A stretch of DNA of 64,000 bases, taken from NCBI GenBank assembly GCA_000161975.1, contig GG688422.1, forward strand, positions 186,001 through 250,000. Reading direction: 5' to 3'. The notes under the pieces are model-generated. The model was given only the letters and a program-made list of their open reading frames with translations. It had not been told where the DNA came from and did not search any database. Each line of letters starts with the position of its first letter. Positions within the stretch are counted from its first letter, which is position 1. The position numbers were made by a program, and so were the translations under genes. The stretch is from Eubacterium saphenum ATCC 49989 (GTDB lineage Bacteria > Bacillota > Clostridia > Peptostreptococcales > Anaerovoracaceae). Below, piece by piece: positions 1 to 8,400 of this stretch.

Positions 1-237
1 AGCTCGAAAAACGGTAGAGACAGTAAATCCAAAAGACTCGGCGTTAAAGCGGGAGATGGAAAGTTTGTAACTGCAGGCAGTATACTTGTAAGACAGCGCG
101 GAACTAAATTCTATCCGGGAAATAATGTTGCAAAGGGCGGAGACGATACTTTATATGCACTCAGCGATGGAGCTGTAAAGTTCGAGCGTAGAGGAAAAAC
201 ATCGAAGCAGGTTAGTGTCTACGAAAAATTAGCATAA
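1..237 (+). CDS. rpmA: Ribosomal protein bL27, C-terminal part (5' end outside window)
   Basis: The reading frame is open from the first base and ends at TAA 235-237. It reads about 78 residues of bL27, a component of the 50S subunit near the peptidyl transferase centre. Recognisable family features are the start [16 protein letters not shown], the [18 protein letters not shown] segment and the [16 protein letters not shown] segment. The N-terminus, including any cleavable leader of the type found in Bacillota, is missing. A rho-independent terminator follows directly, so this is the last gene of its operon, probably rplU-ysxB-rpmA as in other Bacillota (known order, not visible here). Confidence 0.97.
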   Translation, partial: SSKNGRDSKSKRLGVKAGDGKFVTAGSILVRQRGTKFYPGNNVAKGGDDTLYALSDGAVKFERRGKTSKQVSVYEKLA

Positions 238-249
238 GCGAATAAACGT

Positions 250-275
250 AAAGGAGCCTTTAGGGGCTCTTTTAT
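250..275 (+). terminator. Intrinsic terminator of the rpmA operon
   Basis: A GAGCC/GGCTC stem is extended by AAAG/TTTT pairs and followed by a T-rich tract. It lies 13 bases after the rpmA stop codon. Confidence 0.8.
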
Positions 276-310
276 TTTGCCTTTTTTTGAATGTTATATC
301 AGGAGGAATA

Positions 311-1123
311 TTGGAAACGTTGCAGCAAATCGCAAAGAACGTGCGAGTAGGAATTATTAAATCCACTACGGTGGCAGGTAGCGGACATCCCGGCGGTTCG
401 CTTTCCGCAGCGGATATTTTAACAGCACTTTATTTTAAAGAATTAAATGTTGATCCTAAAAAACCGTATGATGAAGATAGAGACAGATTTGTGCTTTCGA
501 AGGGACATTCTGCACCTGCGCTATATTCAGTGCTTGCTGAAAAAGGGTATTTCGGGAGAGAAGATCTTTTGACGCTGAGGAAGATCGGCAGCGATTTTCA
601 AGGGCATCCTGATATGCACAGAGTAAAGGGAGTCGATATGACAACCGGGTCATTAGGTCAGGGAATATCTGCAGCGATCGGTATGGCACTGGGTAAGAGA
701 TTGGACAAAAGCAAAGCCCGAATCTATGCTCTGCTTGGAGATGGTGAAATTCAAGAGGGGATAGTTTGGGAAGCCTTCATGTCTGCAGCCCACTATAAGC
801 TTGATAATCTTTGCGTCATAATCGATCATAACGGCCTTCAGATTGACGGTAAAAACAGCGAAGTGATGAATATAATGCCTTTAGATGATAAACTCGAGGC
901 ATTTGGCTTTAATGTAATCAATATAAATGGACATAGTTTTGACGACATACTTTCCGCTTTTGAAAAGGCTAGAGGATGTAAGGGACGTCCCAGCGCAATT
1001 ATAGCGAATACCGTGAAGGGAAAAGGTGTGTCGTTCATGGAAAATGAGGTGTCTTGGCATGGGAAGTCATGCAACGCAGAGGAAGAAAAGATAGCTTTGG
1101 CTGAAATTGGAGGAAGTTGGTAG
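311..1123 (+). CDS. Transketolase, N-terminal (thiamine diphosphate-binding) subunit
   Basis: This is the TPP-binding half of a split transketolase (about 270 residues), which moves two-carbon ketol units in the non-oxidative pentose phosphate pathway in the cytoplasm. It carries the GHPGGSLS motif near the N-terminus, the GQGISAAIGMALG segment and the GDGE...HNG diphosphate/Mg-binding motif. I chose TTG at 311 because AGGAGG (301-306) lies just upstream and an earlier in-frame TTG at 287 has no Shine-Dalgarno sequence. The 4-base spacing is short, so the start is not certain. The stop codon overlaps the start region of the second subunit, so the two halves are probably translationally coupled. 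Split transketolases are common in Clostridia and archaea. Confidence 0.93.
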   Translation: METLQQIAKNVRVGIIKSTTVAGSGHPGGSLSAADILTALYFKELNVDPKKPYDEDRDRFVLSKGHSAPALYSVLAEKGYFGREDLLTLRKIGSDFQGHPDMHRVKGVDMTTGSLGQGISAAIGMALGKRLDKSKARIYALLGDGEIQEGIVWEAFMSAAHYKLDNLCVIIDHNGLQIDGKNSEVMNIMPLDDKLEAFGFNVININGHSFDDILSAFEKARGCKGRPSAIIANTVKGKGVSFMENEVSWHGKSCNAEEEKIALAEIGGSW

Positions 1124-1125
1124 AT

Positions 1126-2064
1126 ATGGATATGATAGCTACAAGGGAGGCTTATGGTAAAAAGCTCGTAGAAATAGGGAAAAACAACGATAAACTGGTA
1201 GTTATGGATGCAGATCTTTCAGGCTCTACAAAGACTTCATTGTTTGCAAAGGAATTTCCGGACAGATTCTTTAATATGGGAATTGCAGAGCAAAACATGT
1301 ATGGAGCTGCCGCAGGTCTTGCTGCAGTAGGAAAGGTCGTTTGTGCAAGTACGTTTGCCATGTTTGCTACAGGAAGAGCCTTTGAGGTCATAAGAAATTC
1401 TATAGGCGCTTCCAATCTCAATGTTAAAGTTTGTGCTACACATTCCGGAATAACTGTGGGCGAAGACGGTGCAAGCCACCAAACGTTTGAAGACATAGCA
1501 CTTATGCGGACCATACCTACGATGAGGGTAATTTGCCCGGGTGATGCTATATCTGCAGGAAAATTGGTACAAAATGCAATAGATTTGGAAGGTCCTGTCT
1601 ATGTGAGGCTTGGAAGATCTAAGATTCCTGTAATATATGGCGATGAAGATACATTTGAAATCGGAAAGGCTAAGGTCTTAAAAAAAGGCAAAGATATTAC
1701 TTTCATAGCTACAGGCATAATGGTAAATGAAATGCTTAAAGCGGATGAAGAACTTGAAAAGCTGGGTGTAAGTTGTACTCTCATAGACATGCACACTATA
1801 AAGCCACTTGATATAGATACAATTTTAAATGAATCCGAGAATACAAAAGGGATAGTTACCTGTGAAGAACATTCGATAATAGGCGGTCTGTTTTCTGCAG
1901 TTTCAGAAAGTTTAGCTCCATATGGCAATAAAAAAATAAGGGCAGTTGCTCAAATGGATACCTACGGCGAATCAGGAAAGCCTGATCTGCTTAGAGAAAA
2001 ATACGGGCTTACAAGTGAACATATCGTCAAGGAAGCGTTAGCAATAATAAATACTGATAAATAA
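1126..2064 (+). CDS. Transketolase, C-terminal (pyrimidine-binding) subunit
   Basis: This is the partner half of the split transketolase, about 313 residues. It contains the NMGIAEQNMYGAAAGLA segment, whose Glu activates the TPP aminopyrimidine, the GITVGEDGASHQTFEDIA segment and a C-terminal transketolase domain with CEEHSIIGG. ATG 1126 is preferred because it sits 11 bases after GGAGGA (1109-1114). The in-frame TTG at 1117 would leave only 2 bases, and ATG 1132 is a further alternative. The first codons overlap or abut the stop of the N-terminal subunit gene, as expected for a two-subunit enzyme made in equal amounts. Confidence 0.92.
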   Translation: MDMIATREAYGKKLVEIGKNNDKLVVMDADLSGSTKTSLFAKEFPDRFFNMGIAEQNMYGAAAGLAAVGKVVCASTFAMFATGRAFEVIRNSIGASNLNVKVCATHSGITVGEDGASHQTFEDIALMRTIPTMRVICPGDAISAGKLVQNAIDLEGPVYVRLGRSKIPVIYGDEDTFEIGKAKVLKKGKDITFIATGIMVNEMLKADEELEKLGVSCTLIDMHTIKPLDIDTILNESENTKGIVTCEEHSIIGGLFSAVSESLAPYGNKKIRAVAQMDTYGESGKPDLLREKYGLTSEHIVKEALAIINTDK

Positions 2065-2080
2065 AGTAGTATATGGCGTT

Positions 2081-4159
2081 ATGAAGAAATTTTTTATTAA
2101 CAGAGTGATAGAACCGGCATCGTCCTTGCCGGTATCTGCATGGAAGCTTGATTCCAACAAGGATATTACAGAGAATGAGATGCTGATAAAGGTACATAGC
2201 ATCAAAATTGAAGATGCGAGCTTTCATCAGATATGTAATGCCGCAAGATATGATAAAGAGCGCATAAAAGAGGATATTTTAAATATTATTAAGACACGGG
2301 GCAAACTGCATAACCCCTATACGGATAGTGGCGGAATGCTTTTTGGAACCGTTGAAAAGATCGGATCTAAATATCAAAAAAGATCCAAGTTTTCTGAAGG
2401 AGACAGGGTCTTTTGTATAAGTTCTCTTGCGGGCATTCCTTTGGATATCGATGAGATATCGGGGGTGGATTTTTTCTATGGCCAGATAGAGGTATCAGGG
2501 CATGCAATACTTTTTGGGGCAAATCCCGTTGCCGAGGCAAATGAAAAAGATCCTAAAAAGTATGTTTTATCAATTTTAGATGAAGGCGGATCCATATCAA
2601 AGGTTCCTAAATTATCGAAAAAAACAAAGGGAGCTGCAATTATAGCGACCAGCATCCTACAGGTGATCAGCTATGCAGCCGCTATACGAAGCGATGATAA
2701 GAATAAAAAGGTGATAGCGATAATAGATAATAAGCACGCTCAAAACTTCTCATCTGCCGAGCTTAAGTGGATAACTGACGGCTTTGTGGATAATATCTAT
2801 TCCATGGACATTCAGAATACTTTGGGGTGTTACAATGAACTTAGGGATAAGGAAAATTCGTTTGATTTTATCGTAAACTGCGCTAACGAGCCCGGTGCCG
2901 AGGCTTTGAGCGTGCTGATAGCAAAGGAAAATGCTACGCTCTTTTTGGTAAACCTCATAAATGATGCAAAACAGGCAAGTCTTACAGCCTGCTCTATGGG
3001 AAAGAACATAAATATAATGACGCTTGTTGAATATGTAGATAACTATGTGACCTTTACGTACAAACTTATAAAACAAAATGAAACCGCCTTTGATAAGATA
3101 GACCTTTTATATAAGAAGCACGAGATAGATAAAAAAACGTTTGACGAATCTATAAGCCCTGGCGATGAAGATATTCACCCTAAAATTACAGAAGGTTCTT
3201 CTATGGATATGATTTTTTCAAATGCGAGCAACTTGGCAAAGCAGGAGGGGAACATACTTATTGAAGGAGAGCCCGGCTGCGGAAAAGAAATGCTGGTTAG
3301 AACGATCCATACGAATAGCTTCAGAAGGTACAGCTCGTATATCAAGGTGAATTGTAACAATATATCCGATAGAAATTTTGAATCGGCGATGTACGGTGTT
3401 GAATCTCAAAAAGATGAAAACACAAGTGAAGTTATAAGTCATGGGTATTTAGAGAGGGCGAATAACGGCACGCTTTACCTTGAAAATGTAGATGAACTTT
3501 CGAATTCATCACAGCTGAAACTTGCTGAAACTTTAAGAAACAAGAAGTTCGCAAGGCTAAAATCAAAGAAAAAGAGAGATCTTAATGTCAGAGTGGTGGC
3601 ATCTACAAGTTTATCTTTAAAACATCAGGTAGACACCGGAAGGTTTAGAGAGGATCTGTATTACATACTGAACTCCGCTACTATAGAGATACCGCCTCTT
3701 AGAGATAGACCTGAGGATCTTAAGAGGCTCATAAATGAGAATATAGCTATATTTAATAAAAAGTACAACAGAAATAAAAGACTTACTCCAAACGCCATGA
3801 AGGAGATGCTTTTGTATGACTGGCCAAACAATGCCGAGGAAGTAAAGTCTCTTGTGGAAATGTTGGTTTCTAATATAAGACAGGATGAAATTCATAGAAA
3901 AGAAGTTAAAAATCTGTTATATAAAGGAAAGCGCAGCGGGTTTACATTCGGGTCTTTACAGTCTGCAAAAAAAGGCGCTACATTTACTGCAAATATAGAA
4001 GATCTTGAAGGCACGGCACTTTCGGATAAAGTGGCTCAGTATGAGAAAGAGATAATTCAGTGGGCGCTCATAAACGAAGGCAGTACACGAAAAGCGGCCA
4101 AAAAGCTCGGTATAAGCCAGTCTAAAATGATGCGAAAGAAAAAGGCGTACGGACTATAG
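2081..4159 (+). CDS. Fusion regulator: 3,5-diaminohexanoate dehydrogenase-like domain, NtrC/TyrR-type AAA+ domain, Fis-type HTH
   Basis: A 692-residue single reading frame. Residues 1-340 resemble L-erythro-3,5-diaminohexanoate dehydrogenase (Kdd, lysine fermentation), for example SGGMLFGTVEKIG at 83-95. The glycine-rich NAD-binding loop expected near 210-225 is replaced by IDNKHAQNF, so catalysis is unlikely. Residues 370-600 are an enhancer-binding-protein AAA+ module: Walker A GEPGCGKE (396-403), a degenerate Walker B (LYLENVDEL instead of LDEIGEL), and FREDLYY with the arginine finger at 522. The GAFTGA sigma-54 contact loop is absent, replaced by a short polar stretch near 438-455. Residues 655-692 form a Fis/TyrR-like HTH. 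The gene starts 16 bases after the transketolase gene with no good Shine-Dalgarno sequence. I infer a ligand-sensing DNA-binding regulator that does not act in the classical sigma-54 way. Confidence 0.8.
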   Translation: MKKFFINRVIEPASSLPVSAWKLDSNKDITENEMLIKVHSIKIEDASFHQICNAARYDKERIKEDILNIIKTRGKLHNPYTDSGGMLFGTVEKIGSKYQKRSKFSEGDRVFCISSLAGIPLDIDEISGVDFFYGQIEVSGHAILFGANPVAEANEKDPKKYVLSILDEGGSISKVPKLSKKTKGAAIIATSILQVISYAAAIRSDDKNKKVIAIIDNKHAQNFSSAELKWITDGFVDNIYSMDIQNTLGCYNELRDKENSFDFIVNCANEPGAEALSVLIAKENATLFLVNLINDAKQASLTACSMGKNINIMTLVEYVDNYVTFTYKLIKQNETAFDKIDLLYKKHEIDKKTFDESISPGDEDIHPKITEGSSMDMIFSNASNLAKQEGNILIEGEPGCGKEMLVRTIHTNSFRRYSSYIKVNCNNISDRNFESAMYGVESQKDENTSEVISHGYLERANNGTLYLENVDELSNSSQLKLAETLRNKKFARLKSKKKRDLNVRVVASTSLSLKHQVDTGRFREDLYYILNSATIEIPPLRDRPEDLKRLINENIAIFNKKYNRNKRLTPNAMKEMLLYDWPNNAEEVKSLVEMLVSNIRQDEIHRKEVKNLLYKGKRSGFTFGSLQSAKKGATFTANIEDLEGTALSDKVAQYEKEIIQWALINEGSTRKAAKKLGISQSKMMRKKKAYGL

Positions 4160-4162
4160 AAT

Positions 4163-4975
4163 TTAGTGCTTTCTTGTGCTGAGATATGACAAGCTTGCCG
4201 CAGCTATTAGAGAAAGCGCTGCTATCATGCCTTCTTTATTAAAAGCAAATCCCGGATAGATTGCAATCGCGGAAAATGTTACCAGTCCAAGTATGAAAAA
4301 TCTCGTTGCGGAAGGAAACATTTCTATTAATTTACTTATTATCTTGGCACTTAAGATTATTCCTATTACAGAACCTATAGCAGCCGCTGTCAGGATTTTG
4401 ACATCTATGTGAGATACCGCATATATTACCTTGCTATATGTTCCAAAGAGCATTAAAACGAGAGATCCGCTGAGCCCGGGGAGTACCATGGCAAAGCTTG
4501 CAACTATACAGGTTGCAAATATCAAGAGATAGAAGTGCATTGATCTGTCTACGGAAATTTGAGCCGGAGATATCCTGTGACCTCCCTTAGAAAGGGTTAT
4601 GAATACGAGCATTAAAAGAAGACCTAACGTAAAGAAGATTAAATTCATTATGTTATGTTTTCCTGAACGAATTGCATGAGAATATAGAATAGGAATGCTT
4701 CCTAAAATAAGCCCTATGAATGCAAAACCCGTAATCATCGGTACCTTGTTAAGTGCTATTAGTATGAAGTTGCTGAATCCGTATATCCCTATTAAGATAC
4801 CAAAGGATAGTGGGAGTATAAACTTAAGATCCCGCTTAAATCCTTTAAGCGACAAGGCCTTGAGAAGCCTTTCATATATCTGAAGTACAGCTGCCATCGT
4901 GCCACCGCTTAGTCCGGGTATGACATTTGAAATACCGATTACTACGCCATAAAAACAAAATTTTATTATATCCAA
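4163..4975 (-). CDS. popT: DUF368 / PopT-family polyprenyl-phosphate translocase
   Basis: A 270-residue, very hydrophobic protein with about eight predicted membrane segments. It begins with the family hallmark GISNVIPGLSGGTMAAVL, and a second related motif, MVLPGLSGSLVLMLFG, follows near residue 165, giving the internal pseudo-repeat of the DUF368 family. PopT proteins have been shown to recycle undecaprenyl phosphate across the membrane for cell-wall synthesis; I assign that role from the family. The start is TTG at 4973-4975, preceded by AGGAAGG at a good distance. The gene is convergent with the upstream regulator, with only three bases between the two stop codons, so there is no room for a terminator and the transcripts must overlap at their 3' ends. 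Confidence 0.85.
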   Translation of the reverse strand: MDIIKFCFYGVVIGISNVIPGLSGGTMAAVLQIYERLLKALSLKGFKRDLKFILPLSFGILIGIYGFSNFILIALNKVPMITGFAFIGLILGSIPILYSHAIRSGKHNIMNLIFFTLGLLLMLVFITLSKGGHRISPAQISVDRSMHFYLLIFATCIVASFAMVLPGLSGSLVLMLFGTYSKVIYAVSHIDVKILTAAAIGSVIGIILSAKIISKLIEMFPSATRFFILGLVTFSAIAIYPGFAFNKEGMIAALSLIAAASLSYLSTRKH

Positions 4976-5424
4976 AGAGCCTTCCTTTCGGTTACAGGTG
5001 ACTATACCTCATATATTTTACACTATTTTATGCTATCTACAGAATTTTTGTATATGCATTTTTAATATAATGCGGCTCTTAAACACAGTTTTGTGTTTTT
5101 AAATACATGATTCTTAGGCAAATCTATGTGCTTTTTGTTTTAATAAAACATGATGCATAAGATATATTTTTATAAAAGTGTATTTGTATCAAAAGGCCGG
5201 TAATTAAATATGCGAAGAAATTATTGTGAAATTATTACTATATCTAAAACAAGGGTTGTTGGTTGAAAATAAAATGCAGCTTGTTCAAGAAACAAATTTA
5301 AAATTGTATGTGAAAAATATGTGTCTCTTAGGTGAATTTCCCTTGATTTATAACTGCGTATTTGTTACTATACGGTAAGTAAGGTATAACCCGGTTTAGT
5401 TATGTTTTGTCATAGGAGGTAGTA
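4976..5424. other. 449-base AT-rich divergent intergenic region
   Basis: No convincing gene is present. It must hold the promoters of the leftward DUF368 gene and the rightward repeat-protein operon. A 7-bp hairpin (AAACACA 5081-5087 with TGTGTTT 5092-5098) followed by Ts is a weak terminator-like element. A sigma-A-like promoter for the repeat-protein operon is listed separately. I saw no riboswitch consensus. Confidence 0.6.
5343..5371 (+). promoter_or_regulatory. Putative sigma-A promoter of the repeat-protein operon
   Basis: TTGATT (5343-5348), a 17-base spacer, then TACTAT (5366-5371). The start codon is 53 bases further on, with AGGAGG just before it. Confidence 0.5.
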
Positions 5425-8400
5425 ATGAAAATCAAAAATAGGGTGCTTAGTTTAGCATTGGTGCTGGCTATGGTGATGTCGGCTTTCTCGCCTGCATTAG
5501 CAAAGACAGGTAAGCAGCAGGATGTTAAGAAAAAAGAAATTGAAAAGCACGCCCTGAAGGCTGCAAATGCACAGAAGAAGGGTAATACTAAGAAAAGAAA
5601 CGTTTTTGAAGAAGGCGATTTTAAGTCAAGCGGAGCTACACTCACAGGATTCAGCGACAGCGGACTTCAAAAGTTTAATGCGCAAAGTGATAAGACTGTC
5701 AATCTTCCTGAAACTATGGGTGGTGTAAAAATCACAACGATTGGGAACCATGCTTTTTCGGGGCTTAAAATATCAGGTCTTAACATACCGGAAGGGTATG
5801 AAAGAATCAATGTAAGAGCTTTTTATAAGTCTGATCTTAAAAAGATACAAGTGCCGAAGGAACTTAAGAAAATTGACAAGATTGCATTTGAAGATTCTAT
5901 TGCCAAGGTAGAAGTTTATACAGAAGATCAAGCATGTTTTGATGCGCTTAAGGCACTTATCAAGAAATATGATGATGAAGGTGAAGAAGCAGGCGAAGAA
6001 CCGAGTTGTTCATGGACTGTAAAGCTTGGGCAGAGCAATAACAATACTGTAAATCTTACATTTAAAGCAAACAACGGAACCAACGAAATTAAGACCGTTA
6101 AGGTAGAAAAGGATAAGGAATATATCCTTCCCGAGTGTGATTTTGCAGCACCTGCGGGGAAAGAATTCAAGAGTTGGGATCTTGGTCATGGAATGTTTAA
6201 AAAACCGGGCGAAAAATTTACACCTAAGACAGATAAAGAGATAACAGCCATATGGGCGAAGATATCAGGCATTGAAAACTTTACGCTCGATAAAACTGAA
6301 ATAAACACCATGGCAAACGAAAAACTTACAGCTAAGTTTAAGGTCAAGGACATGGCAACCCTTAGCGGTAACTTTGACCTGGTTCTTAGAGTTCAAAGTT
6401 ACACGACCATACAGCCGGGTCTTAAAATAAAGGTAAAGAGAACCATCGGAAGCGATGTAAAGGAAAATACCTTTACAACGGTTGATAAACTTACATCTTC
6501 GTCGCTTCTATGCCTTGCAAAGGCAGTGGGAGATGATAAATTACTATCATTTGAACAAAACAAAGGCAAGGAAATAGAGCATGAAATATCATTTGAAGGA
6601 ATACCTGAGGATAAAACATATAAGCTAAAGCTACAAGTATGCTCATTTGATAATGAGAATTTTACAAGTAGTGTGGCAAGTGCTCACTACGAAACGGACG
6701 CAATAGATTTTACTGCAAAGTCAAGCATTCCTGAAGGCAAGGTATCGGTAAACTTCGATGCAAATGGAGGCACGGGAAGCATGCAGAGTGAAATTATTGA
6801 TAAGGATAGCGAATATGAGCTGCCTAATTGCGAGTTTGAGCCACCTGCTGAAAAGGTATTTGATAAGTGGTCTGTATCAATAGGAGGCAGTGCACCTGAA
6901 GGCAAAAATCCGGGAGATAAGATTATAGCCTCTGGCAATGTAGTAGTGAAGGCTGAGTGGAAGGATAAACCTGCACCGCCTACACCGAAGTACAAGGTAA
7001 CCTTCGATGCTGATGGCGGCGAAGGAGAAATGCCTGAAGCGGAAGTTGAAGAAAATGATGATTATATCCTTCCTGCTTGTGCGTTTGGGGCACCCGAAGG
7101 CAAGGAATTTGACAAGTGGTCTGTAACTGTAGGAGGTGCGGCACCTATAGATAAAATGCCGGGTGATCCGGTTAAGGTAACAGGCAACGTTACGGTAAAG
7201 GCCGTATGGAAAAACAAGCCGATACCTATGGTGAACCTTTTATTTAAGGCAAATAACGGAACCAACGAAACTAAGACCGTTAAGGTAGAAAAGGACAAGG
7301 AATATATTCTTCCGGAGTGTGAGTTTGCAGCACCTGCGGGGAAAGAATTCAAGGCTTGGGATATTGGTCATGGAATGTTTAAAAAACCGGGCGAAAAATT
7401 TACACCTAAGACAGATAAAGAGATAACAGCCATATGGGCGAAGATATCAGGCATTGAAAACTTTACGCTCGATAAAACTGAAATAAACACCATGGTAAAC
7501 GAAAAACTTACAGCTAAGTTTAAGGTCAAGGACATGGCAACCCTTAGCGGTAACTTTGACCTGGTTCTTAGAGTTCAAAGTTACACTACCATACAGCCGG
7601 GTCTTAAAATAAAGGTAAAGAGAACCGTCGGAAGCGATGTAAAGGAAAATACTTTTACAACGGTTGATAAACTTACATCTTCGTCGCTTCTATGCCTTGC
7701 AAAGGCAGTGGGAGATGATAAATTGCTGTCATTTGAACAACATAAAGGCAAGGAGATAGAGCACGAGATTTCATTTGAAGGAATACCTGAGGATAAAACA
7801 TATAAATTGAAGCTACAGGTGTGTTCATTCGATGGTGAAAATTTCGTCAGCAATGTGTCAAATTCACATCCTGAAGTGGATGCAATAGATTTTACGGCAA
7901 AGTCATCCATTCCTGAAGGCAAAGTTTCCTTAAGCTTTGATGCAAATGGCGGTAAGGGTAATATGCCCGGTGAACTCTTGAATAAGGATAGTGAATATAA
8001 ATTGCCTGAATGCGGATTTGAAGCTCCTGATAATCAAGTGTTTGACAAATGGTCCGTAAAGATCGGAGCAGCTCAGGAAGTGGAAAAAGTACCGGGGGAT
8101 AGCATAACTGCGAGCGCAGATATAATCGTCAAGGCCTTATGGAAGGATAAGCCTGCACCGATGCCTAAAAAGTTTAAAATTACCTTTGATAAAAATGGCG
8201 GAAGCGGCGATATGGCAGAAGTAACAGCGGAAGAAGGTGACGATTATGTACTTCCGGCTTCTACATTTGAAGCTCCTGAAGGCATGGAATTTGATAAGTG
8301 GGAAGTAAAGCAGGGAAGTGAAAATCCAAGCTTTAAAAATGCCGGAGACATTATAAAGGTAATAGACAACGTTACGGTAAAGGCCGTATGGAAAAATAAG

